From: Rhodococcus rhodochrous
GTDB lineage: Bacteria > Actinomycetota > Actinomycetes > Mycobacteriales > Mycobacteriaceae
Direction of reading: 5' to 3'
NCBI RefSeq assembly: GCF_900187265.1
Contig: NZ_LT906450.1
Coordinates: 1,789,444-1,853,443, forward strand
DNA length: 64,000 nt
The stretch's first letter is position 1. Every line of letters starts with the position of its first letter. The notes under the pieces were generated by a model. That model had not been told where the DNA came from and made no database searches. It saw only the letters and a list, made by a program, of their open reading frames with translations. Both the position numbers and the translations under genes were made by a program. Below, piece by piece: positions 54,903 to 62,172 of this stretch.

Positions 54903-55958
54903 TCAGGGGGCACTGCGCGGCATGACGATCGTGGTGAGATCCCCGTCGTCGGCCGACCGGACGGTGACCGGCAGATCGGTACCGCGCACGTCGAGCATCA
55001 GGTCGTCGCCGAGCGCATGACTCCAAGCGGGATACACGGTGACCAGGTCGAACCAGATCGTCAGTTCCGGTCCGGTGGCCGTGCCGTCGAGCGGTGCCTC
55101 GTCCCCGTCGGGGAACACCAGGACCGGCCTGTCGGGGGAGGTCCGTAGGCCGACCGTCTCCGGTGCTCGCTGTTCGAGCACCGTCACCACGCGGCGTTTG
55201 CCGAGGGTCACCCGCTGCGTCACCGCGGGGAGAGATTTCAGGAGGAGGCGGTGGTCGGGGAACGGCTCGGGAAGCAGACGGCAATGGAGGACGTCACCGC
55301 CGGACGTGCGGAAGGTGACCGCCCGCTCGTCCGCTTCGACGGTCACCGACGGACTGCGCCGGAGCCGGGAGGTCGCGATCCGCAGGTCGTCGCCGGAGAG
55401 CGTGCCGGCCCAGGACGGGCAGGTCGGATCGGTGGGCACCAGCGTCCGCGTGGCGAGCCGGTACCGGTCGGTGGCGGTCAACCTCACGCAGCCGGATCCG
55501 GTTTCCATGTGCACGCCGTTCAGCACCGGGATGTCGGGGTCGTGACCGGTGGAGGCCGAGACCTGGTCGACGGCGCCGGCGAGGACGGGTCCCGGCACCG
55601 TGCAGACCACGCGGCGTGATTCGGCCCGCAGGGACGCGCCGAGTGTCTCGGCGGCCCGTCGGAGCCTCTCGGCCTCCGTGGTCATCCCGGCGACGTGGTC
55701 GTCGAGCAACCGCGCTGCCTCGTCCGCGTCGGCGGCGAAGAACTCGCCGATGGCGGGCAGCGGCATCCCGATCTCCCGCAACTGCCGCAGCCGGCAGGCG
55801 CGAGGGACCTGGGATCGGCTGTAGAACCGGTATCCCGTCGACGGATCGACCTGCGCGGGGCGCAGCAGGCCGGCGTCGTCGTAGAACCGCAATGCGCTCG
55901 CGGTCAGTCCGACGAGTTCGGCGAACACGCCGATCGACATCATCTCCGGGTCGGTCAC
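54903..55958 (-). CDS. MerR family regulator with a beta-sliding-clamp-like C-terminal region
   Basis: This 351-residue protein starts with a MerR winged helix (about 6-75, LTASALRFYDDAGLLRP and GYRFYSRSQV). A short dimerisation helix follows (to about 115). The rest (about 120-350) is not a usual MerR effector domain. VHMETGSGCVRLTATDRYRLATRTL (residues about 149-173, given only by key residues: TATDRYRLA) looks like the DnaN domain signature, and EPFPDHRLLLKSLP resembles the clamp FPxYRxLLP segment. Such proteins appear in databases as DNA polymerase III subunit beta family. I infer a regulator that uses a clamp fold as sensor. The ATG is at 55958. Confidence 0.8.
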   Translation of the reverse strand: MTDPEMMSIGVFAELVGLTASALRFYDDAGLLRPAQVDPSTGYRFYSRSQVPRACRLRQLREIGMPLPAIGEFFAADADEAARLLDDHVAGMTTEAERLRRAAETLGASLRAESRRVVCTVPGPVLAGAVDQVSASTGHDPDIPVLNGVHMETGSGCVRLTATDRYRLATRTLVPTDPTCPSWAGTLSGDDLRIATSRLRRSPSVTVEADERAVTFRTSGGDVLHCRLLPEPFPDHRLLLKSLPAVTQRVTLGKRRVVTVLEQRAPETVGLRTSPDRPVLVFPDGDEAPLDGTATGPELTIWFDLVTVYPAWSHALGDDLMLDVRGTDLPVTVRSADDGDLTTIVMPRSAP

Positions 55959-56015
55959 CGGCCCATCATGGAGCTTCGACCGACTCGAAGGTCAAGCCCG
56001 AGGGGCCGGCGACCG

Positions 56016-57287
56016 TCAGTTGCGGACCTTGCTGGCCACGGCGGGGGAGCGACCCTGCACACCGGAACCGACCGAGGGCGAGCGATGCGGCGCCGAGGCG
56101 TTCGGCGTACGCGGAGTGGACGAGGAGCCCTGCGCGCCGCTGTTCGGCTGCGCGGCCGAGTTCGCGCCGGAAGCAGAGCCGGGGGCATCGCTCTTCGAGA
56201 TCCGCACCGTCCGGTCGGCCTGCGGCATGGGTGTGGTCTTGTCGGTCTGCGGCAGCGGTGTGGTCTTGTCCGCCTTCGCGTCGGCCTCGGTGGATGTCGG
56301 CTCCGTCGGGCTCTCGTCGTCCGAGCCCTTCTCGTCGCCGCCCTGCTTGTCGCCGCCTTGCTTGTCGCTGCCCTGCTTGTCGCGCGCCGTGCCGAGGACG
56401 GTCGTGCGGGGCTCGTCGAGGGAGATCTCCCGGTCGAGCAGTTCGCCCTCGCGGTTGATGCCCGCGAGCAGCGTGGGGACGTCGTCGAGCTGCTCGCGAA
56501 CGGCGTCGAGCTGGCCGAGGATGCGTCCGCGCAGCACGCGGAGTTCCTCGGTGAGGTCGCGCGCGTTGGCGACCTTCCGCTCGGACTGTTCGGTGGCGCG
56601 GGCGAGCCGTCGTTCGGCTTCCTGCGTGGCTTCCTCGATGCGGCGCTCGGCTTCGGCCTTACTCGTCCGTTCGAGTTCGTCGAGCGCTCCGAGCAGCTTC
56701 GTGCGGCGCTCGGACATCGTGATCTCGAAGTCCTGCTGTACCTGCTCGCGCTTGGCCTCGGCCTCGGCGGCGAGTCGCTCGGCCTCCGCGCGGGCCGCCG
56801 CCACGATCCGCTCGGCCTCTGCGCGGGCCGCGGTCATCGTCCGCTCGTGCTCGGCCGCGAAGGCGACGCGGGTGTCCTCGAGTTCGGCGAGCTTCTTCTC
56901 GTAGTCGCCCCGGAGTCGGATGCCCTCCTGCTCCGCCAGCGAGATCATCTCGGCGGCGTCGGCCTCGGCGCGGGCGCGCAACTCGGAGGCCTCGTCGGAG
57001 GCGAGACGCAGCATCCGGGAGATGCGGTCGCTCATGCCCTCGGCGGTGGTGGGCGGCACCGACAGACGGTCGACGTCCTTGCGGAGTTCGTCGATCTCGT
57101 TGCGGGCGTTCTCGAGCTGTCGGGCCAGATCGCGGGCCTGCGCGGCGGCGGCGTCGCGGTCGGTGGCGGTCACGCGCAGCTCGGCCTCGAACCGTGCGAA
57201 GTAGTTGGTCACCTCGTCGCGGTCGAAGCCCTTCCGCACGATGGAGAACGGCAGGTGGCTGGGTGCGCGATCACGATCGAAGACCAT
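56016..57287 (-). CDS. DivIVA-like coiled-coil protein
   Basis: This 423-residue cytoplasmic protein begins with PFSIVRKGFDRDEVTNYFARFEAELR-type sequence (start about residue 13), which resembles the DivIVA membrane-binding domain. It is followed by a long Glu/Ala/Arg coiled coil (about 40-285). The C-terminal tail is disordered, with DKQGG repeats, DKTTP(L/M)PQ repeats and Ser/Pro-rich sequence. DivIVA relatives mark cell poles in actinobacteria. This is a paralog candidate, not Wag31 itself. ATG at 57287. Confidence 0.75.
   Translation of the reverse strand: MVFDRDRAPSHLPFSIVRKGFDRDEVTNYFARFEAELRVTATDRDAAAAQARDLARQLENARNEIDELRKDVDRLSVPPTTAEGMSDRISRMLRLASDEASELRARAEADAAEMISLAEQEGIRLRGDYEKKLAELEDTRVAFAAEHERTMTAARAEAERIVAAARAEAERLAAEAEAKREQVQQDFEITMSERRTKLLGALDELERTSKAEAERRIEEATQEAERRLARATEQSERKVANARDLTEELRVLRGRILGQLDAVREQLDDVPTLLAGINREGELLDREISLDEPRTTVLGTARDKQGSDKQGGDKQGGDEKGSDDESPTEPTSTEADAKADKTTPLPQTDKTTPMPQADRTVRISKSDAPGSASGANSAAQPNSGAQGSSSTPRTPNASAPHRSPSVGSGVQGRSPAVASKVRN
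56218..56391 (-). repeat. Short in-frame repeats in the DivIVA-like tail
   Basis: Two small repeat families lie here: about four 15-base units encoding DKQG(G/S) at 56328-56391 and two to three 24-base units encoding DKTTPxPQ at 56218-56270. They are contiguous coding repeats. Confidence 0.8.
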
Positions 57288-57323
57288 GGAGACAATCTAC
57301 CCGGTCCCTGCGGGTACGACCCG

Positions 57324-57360
57324 GGTGCGCTCCCGCCCCATCCGTCTTCGGGAGCGCACC
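57324..57360 (-). terminator. Terminator after the methylmalonyl-CoA epimerase gene
   Basis: Perfect 12-bp inverted repeat (57324-57335 with 57349-57360, GGTGCGCTCCCG / CGGGAGCGCACC), 13-base loop, 10 bases beyond the epimerase stop. Confidence 0.75.
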
Positions 57361-57370
57361 GGAACGGCCG

Positions 57371-57856
57371 TCAGTGAGCGGGATGTGCTGCCGGCTCGAC
57401 GAGCTCGACGAGGACGCCGCCCGCGTCCTTCGGATGCAGGAAGTTGATGCGCGAATCGGCGGTGCCGCGACGGGGTGCGTCGTACAGCAGGCGGACGCCG
57501 CGCTCACGAAGCGCAGTGGAGACGGCATCGATGTCGGAGACGCGGTAGGCGAGCTGCTGCAGACCCGCACCGTTGCGGTCGATGAACTTCGCGATCGTGG
57601 AGTTCTCGTTCAGCGGGGCGAGCAGCTGGATCATGGTGGACCCTTCGGGGGTCCCCGGAACGGCCAGCATCGCCTCGCGCACGCCCTGCTCCTCGTTGAC
57701 TTCCTCGTGGGTGGACACGAGGCCGAGGTTCTCGGCGTACCAGGTGAGGGCGGCATCGAGGTCGGGCACGGCGATGCCGACGTGATCGATGGCGGTGACG
57801 AGTCCGGAGGCGAGAACGGACGTCGCCGGAGTGGATGTGGGAGAGGTCTCGGTCAT
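57371..57856 (-). CDS. mce: Methylmalonyl-CoA epimerase
   Basis: This 161-residue VOC-fold metalloenzyme interconverts the R and S forms of methylmalonyl-CoA. The metal ligands sit in DHVGIAVPDLDAAL, in QLLAPLN and in VLVELVEP, the usual His, Gln/Glu positions. It feeds B12-dependent mutase in propionyl-CoA use, which links to the valine operon and the adenosyltransferase in this window. It is divergent from the thiolase gene. Confidence 0.93.
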   Translation of the reverse strand: MTETSPTSTPATSVLASGLVTAIDHVGIAVPDLDAALTWYAENLGLVSTHEEVNEEQGVREAMLAVPGTPEGSTMIQLLAPLNENSTIAKFIDRNGAGLQQLAYRVSDIDAVSTALRERGVRLLYDAPRRGTADSRINFLHPKDAGGVLVELVEPAAHPAH

Positions 57857-57960
57857 GCTCTAGACGGTAGCGGTACCGTTGAGTGCACTCCTATCGGGAT
57901 TCAGGTGAATATCCGAGGGGAGTTTTCCGATCACATGCCGATCTTTCGGAGGAATGTCCC

Positions 57961-59151
57961 GTGAGCAGTTCTGTCATCGTCGCCGGAGCCCGTACGCCCA
58001 TGGGGCGTCTTCAGGGCTCGCTCAAGGATTTCTCCGGATCGGATCTCGGTGGCGTGGCGATCTCCGGTGCGCTCGAGCGCGCCGGTGTGGCTCCTGAGCA
58101 GGTCGAATACGTCATCATGGGCCAGGTGCTCACCGCCGGCGCCGGCCAGATCCCGGCCCGTCAGGCGGCCGTCGCCGCCGGCATCCCGATGGACGTCCCG
58201 GCGCTGACCATCAACAAGGTGTGTCTGTCGGGCATCAACGCGATCGCGATGGCCGACCAGCTGATCCGCGCGGGCGAGTTCGACGTCGTCGTCGCCGGCG
58301 GCCAGGAGTCGATGAGCCAGGCCCCGCACATGCTCGAGAAGTCCCGCGCCGGCTTCAAGTACGGCGACGTGACCCTGCGCGACCACATGGCCTACGACGG
58401 CCTGCACGACATCTTCACCGACCAGGCGATGGGCAACCTCACCGAGTCGGCCAACTCCGGCGACCGCTTCGTCTCCCGCGAGGAGCAGGACGCCTTCGCC
58501 GCTGCCTCGCACCAGAGGGCTGCCCGTGCCTGGAAGGACGGGCTGTTCGAGGACGAGGTCGTCCCGGTGTCGATCAAGCAGCGCAAGGGCGACCCGATCG
58601 TCTTCGCCGCCGACGAGGGCATCCGCCCGGAGACCACCGCCGAGTCGCTCGGTTCGCTGCGTCCGGCCTTCTCGAAGGACGGGACCGTCACCGCCGGTTC
58701 GGCCTCACAGATCTCCGACGGCGCCGCCGCGGTCGTCGTGATGAGCAAGGCCAAGGCCGAGGAGCTCGGCCTGAGCTGGATCGCCGAGATCGGTCGCCAC
58801 GGTGTCGTCGCCGGGCCGGATTCGACCCTGCAGTCGCAGCCGGCACGGGCGATCGCCAAGGCTTGCGAGCGCGAGGGTGTCGACCCGAAGGACCTCGACC
58901 TCGTCGAGATCAACGAGGCGTTCGCCGCCGTCGGCATCGTCTCGGCCCGCGAACTGGGCATCGATCCCGCGAAGGTGAACGTCAACGGCGGTGCGATCGC
59001 GCTCGGCCACCCGCTCGGCATGTCGGGTGCGCGCATCGTGCTGCACCTGGCGCTGGAGCTGAAGCGCCGCGGCGGTGGCGTCGGTGCCGCCGCACTGTGT
59101 GGTGGTGGCGGCCAGGGCGACGCGCTCATCGTGCGGGTGCCCAAGAGCTGA
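57961..59151 (+). CDS. Acetyl-CoA C-acetyltransferase
   Basis: This 396-residue thiolase condenses or cleaves acetoacetyl-CoA. The acyl-accepting Cys88 is in [11 protein letters not shown]. The His motif is [11 protein letters not shown] and the second Cys is in [13 protein letters not shown]. It corresponds in position to fadA4 (Rv1323). GTG at 57961 has GGAGGA eight bases upstream; the longer open frame is not supported. A hairpin terminator follows. Confidence 0.95.
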   Translation: MSSSVIVAGARTPMGRLQGSLKDFSGSDLGGVAISGALERAGVAPEQVEYVIMGQVLTAGAGQIPARQAAVAAGIPMDVPALTINKVCLSGINAIAMADQLIRAGEFDVVVAGGQESMSQAPHMLEKSRAGFKYGDVTLRDHMAYDGLHDIFTDQAMGNLTESANSGDRFVSREEQDAFAAASHQRAARAWKDGLFEDEVVPVSIKQRKGDPIVFAADEGIRPETTAESLGSLRPAFSKDGTVTAGSASQISDGAAAVVVMSKAKAEELGLSWIAEIGRHGVVAGPDSTLQSQPARAIAKACEREGVDPKDLDLVEINEAFAAVGIVSARELGIDPAKVNVNGGAIALGHPLGMSGARIVLHLALELKRRGGGVGAAALCGGGGQGDALIVRVPKS

Positions 59152-59170
59152 CCCTCTTTCCTAGAGCATG

Positions 59171-59206
59171 ATCACGGCCCCGGCGCAAGCATGCCGGGGC
59201 CGTGAT
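59171..59206 (+). terminator. Terminator after the thiolase gene
   Basis: Perfect 14-bp inverted repeat (59171-59184 with 59193-59206) with an 8-base loop, 20 bases after the stop. Confidence 0.9.
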
Positions 59207-59256
59207 GTCTCTCACTGAACTACGGCTTGTCGTAGGCCTTTCGGCACAATGGCCGC

Positions 59257-59616
59257 ATGACCAACATCCTCGACGTGTCCACGCCCGCGAAACGATTCCG
59301 GCTGATCGCGATCTGGGAGGCGGTGACCTGGCTCGCCCTCCTGATCGCCATGTTCTTCAAGTGGGTGCTCGGCTACGAAGAGGCCATCGCGATCCCGGGC
59401 ATGGTGCACGGCGTGGCCGGTTTCATCCCGTTCGTGCTCATCGCGCTCCTCACTGCGCTGTCGCTGAAGTGGGATCTCAAGACGACCTTCCTCGCCCTCG
59501 TGTCGAGCGTGCCCCCGTTCGGCACGATCGTCTTCGAGCGCTGGGCCGTGCGCACCGGCCGCCTCGGAGAGCTGTCCGCTCCGGCGACCCGCGAGGACGT
59601 CACCGCGACCGTCTGA
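59257..59616 (+). CDS. DUF3817 membrane protein
   Basis: This 119-residue protein has about three membrane helices (IWEAVTWLALLIAMFFKW, HGVAGFIPFVLIALLTAL, FLALVSSVPPFGTIVFE). The layout FRLIAIWEA ... KWxLG ... PGMVHG ... PFGTFVFE fits DUF3817 integral membrane proteins, which are common in actinobacteria. Function unknown. It has its own upstream terminator and so its own promoter. Confidence 0.85.
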   Translation: MTNILDVSTPAKRFRLIAIWEAVTWLALLIAMFFKWVLGYEEAIAIPGMVHGVAGFIPFVLIALLTALSLKWDLKTTFLALVSSVPPFGTIVFERWAVRTGRLGELSAPATREDVTATV

Positions 59617-59680
59617 CCTCACGGCGACGTCTCCCGGTCCGCGCAGCACGATTCGGACCACTCGTGACAAACTGGTGGAC

Positions 59681-60622
59681 GTGACTCGACCCGGTTCCCG
59701 TCCAGCACGTTCAGCCGCCGTCGCCGCGGCGATGTCCGGCGCGGTGGATCTCTCACCGCTCAAGGAGAGGGCCTCCGCGCCGCCGCCTCCGCCTCCGTCC
59801 GGTGGCGACGGCGCCGCACCCGCTGCCATCGCCCCGATCGTGGACGTCACCGAAGCGACGTTCGAGACCGAGGTGCTGCAGCGGTCGACGCAGGTGCCCG
59901 TGATCGTCGACCTGTGGGCGACCTGGTGCGAGCCGTGCAAGCAGCTCTCACCCGTTCTCGAGAAGCTCGCGAACGAAGCGAACGGTGCATGGGTCCTCGC
60001 GAAGGTCGACGTCGACGCGAACCCGCGGATCGCCCAGGCGTTCGGCGTCCAGTCGGTGCCCACGGTGGTCGCGATCGCGGCCGGCCAGCCGCTCGCCGAC
60101 TTCCAGGGCGTGCAGCCCGAGCCCGCGCTGCGTCAGTGGCTCGACGCCATCCAGAACGCGGTCGCAGGCAAGCTGTCCGGCCCTCCCGGGGCCGAACCGG
60201 AGGAACAGCCCGCCGACCCGCGCTTCGAGGCCGCCGAGCAGGCACTCGAGAACGGCGACTTCGAGGGCGCGGAGGCGGCCTACCAGCTCGTACTGAACTC
60301 CGAGCCGAACAACACCGAGGCGCAGGCCGCGCTGCGGCAGGTGCGTTTCCTCGCCCGCGCGAGCAAGGTTCCCAAGGATGCGATCGAGCGCGCCGATGCC
60401 GCTCCGAACGACCTCGAAGCCCAGTTCACGGCGGCCGACGCCGAACTGTTCGCGCAGCAGCCGGAGGCGGCCTTCGGTCGTCTCATCGAGTTCGTGCGTC
60501 GAAGCGCCGGGGACGAACGCACCGCCGCACGCACCCGGCTCCTCGAACTGTTCGAACTGTTCGACGCCGCGGATCCGGTGGTGGTGTCGTCGCGCCGCAA
60601 GCTCGCGATGGCCCTCTACTGA
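59681..60622 (+). CDS. Thioredoxin-TPR co-chaperone-like protein (YbbN/CnoX type)
   Basis: This protein of about 313 residues has a Pro-rich linker after residue 30. A thioredoxin domain (about 50-160) carries an intact redox motif WCEPC (Cys83 and Cys86), and a C-terminal TPR region (about 175-313) is rich in Ala, Glu and Leu. The arrangement fits YbbN/CnoX, which protects and delivers oxidised proteins to chaperones. The GTG at 59681 aligns with the Rv1324 start; GTG at 59675 would add two residues. Confidence 0.88.
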   Translation: MTRPGSRPARSAAVAAAMSGAVDLSPLKERASAPPPPPPSGGDGAAPAAIAPIVDVTEATFETEVLQRSTQVPVIVDLWATWCEPCKQLSPVLEKLANEANGAWVLAKVDVDANPRIAQAFGVQSVPTVVAIAAGQPLADFQGVQPEPALRQWLDAIQNAVAGKLSGPPGAEPEEQPADPRFEAAEQALENGDFEGAEAAYQLVLNSEPNNTEAQAALRQVRFLARASKVPKDAIERADAAPNDLEAQFTAADAELFAQQPEAAFGRLIEFVRRSAGDERTAARTRLLELFELFDAADPVVVSSRRKLAMALY

Positions 60623-60656
60623 TCCCTACCGATCGATTCCCTACCGATCTATCGGC

Positions 60657-60688
60657 CCGGCCGCTCACCATTCGTGGTGGGCGGCCGG
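60657..60688. terminator. Bidirectional terminator
   Basis: 14-bp stem with one G-U pair (60657-60670 with 60675-60688) and a TTCG loop, between the convergent thioredoxin-TPR and peptidase genes. A 15-base direct repeat (TCCCTACCGATC-type) lies just before it. Confidence 0.85.
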
Positions 60689-60695
60689 TGTCGTC

Positions 60696-62144
60696 TCAGC
60701 GGTAACGCCCGGTGCAGGCCGCTTCGCCGCCGAGGACGCCGGTGCGGAAGGCGTCCACCCGCGCGAATCCGCTCGGCACCGTGTTGCCGTTGACGTCGCT
60801 CGCGGCCAGGCCGTCGGTGAGCAGACCCGAGACTGCTTCGTCGAGGTCGCCGGGGGACAGCCACACCAGCACCTGGCTCGGGTCGACGTTCGAGGCGAGG
60901 GTGCTGTCGGGGCTCAGCGCGGCACTGATCACCCCGGACAGGCAGGCCGCCCGCAGGGCGGTGCGCGGCTCGGTGAGCGACTGCCCGGCCTCCTTCTGCA
61001 CTGCGAGTGCGTAGCGCGAGGCGACGAGCACGTAGGCGTTGTAGTCGCCGCGGACACCGGGGTCGAAGCCGCTCCCCGGCGGGGCGGCCGTACCGCGCTC
61101 GCTCAGTGCGTCCATGTCGACGCCCACGGTGTTGGTTGCGGGGCAGTACGACACCGGCGAGGTGGCCCGTGCGTCCGAACACCCGAGGTCGGCGCCCGAC
61201 AGATCGAGTTGCGGCAGCGCCGCGAGGTCGAAGACCTGGTGGAACGACTCGAAGATGGCCTCGACCGACTCGTCGGTGACCGGCAGTTCGCCGTCGTCGG
61301 CGGCGTCCTGGTACTGCGGCAGATCGGCGCGGCGCGACTCGATTTCGGCGGCATCGATGCCCGCACACGAGCCCGCCCCGTCGGTGAATCCGATCTGTAC
61401 GGCCGTCACCCGTTCGAAGGCCGAACCGTGGATCGAGTCGGGATCGTTCGGATCGGCGTCGCGGAAGAGCACCATCGATGCGAGCACGTTGTTCAGCCCG
61501 TCGGAGGTGTCGAGCTGGAAGTGCGTCGACCGGCCCTCCGCGACGTGCCGCATGAACGCACCGGCGAAGCAATCGGCCTGCTGCTCGAACACGATGCCCG
61601 GATCGTCCTCGGCGACCAGCCCCGCCGAATGCTGGACGGCGTGCCCGTATTCGTGGGCGAGGACCGTCACCGCGGCCATCGGCCCGAAGCTGTCGATGAG
61701 CTGCGGCATGAGGTAGGTGCGGTCCCATCCGATCTCGTCACCACCGCTGCAGTAGGCCGCGTTGATGAAGTCGTAGGTGGGTTTGCCGCAGAAACGCGGT
61801 CCCCGCCGCTCGGACGGATCCCACGACACGATCGTCCCGACCGGACGGAAGGTGCCCCTGGCGACGGAAGCGAACTCCTGACGCCAGTACTCCTCGATGT
61901 CGGCGATGGCGTTGCCGGCCAGGACGTCGACGGGACCGCCGTCGGTGTTCTCGATCTCGATGTCCGCATCGGGCACCCCGTTGCGCGGGCCCGACGCCCC
62001 GGAGGTGACGGGCAGCCCCGCCACGGTGAAGGGGTTGTCGTAGATCGACACCGCCGTCCCTTCGATCCGCTGGGCGCATCCCGCCAGCAGGAGGACGGTC
62101 AGTGCGGGCACCACCAGTCGCGCGAACCGGTGCGTCCGTCGCAT
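60696..62144 (-). CDS. Neutral zinc metallopeptidase lipoprotein
   Basis: This 482-residue exported protein has a lipobox LLLAGC with lipidated Cys at residue 23 and the zinc motif HEYGH (VTVLAHEYGHAVQHS). FEQQADCFAGAF carries the third metal ligand typical of putative neutral zinc metallopeptidases (YpfJ-like). Substrates are unknown. It is followed on its 5' side by glgB, whose stop lies 28 bases upstream, so it could be co-transcribed with glgB. Confidence 0.88.
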   Translation of the reverse strand: MRRTHRFARLVVPALTVLLLAGCAQRIEGTAVSIYDNPFTVAGLPVTSGASGPRNGVPDADIEIENTDGGPVDVLAGNAIADIEEYWRQEFASVARGTFRPVGTIVSWDPSERRGPRFCGKPTYDFINAAYCSGGDEIGWDRTYLMPQLIDSFGPMAAVTVLAHEYGHAVQHSAGLVAEDDPGIVFEQQADCFAGAFMRHVAEGRSTHFQLDTSDGLNNVLASMVLFRDADPNDPDSIHGSAFERVTAVQIGFTDGAGSCAGIDAAEIESRRADLPQYQDAADDGELPVTDESVEAIFESFHQVFDLAALPQLDLSGADLGCSDARATSPVSYCPATNTVGVDMDALSERGTAAPPGSGFDPGVRGDYNAYVLVASRYALAVQKEAGQSLTEPRTALRAACLSGVISAALSPDSTLASNVDPSQVLVWLSPGDLDEAVSGLLTDGLAASDVNGNTVPSGFARVDAFRTGVLGGEAACTGRYR

Positions 62145-62172
62145 GTCGTTGTGCTCCTGTCGTCGGGCAGCG

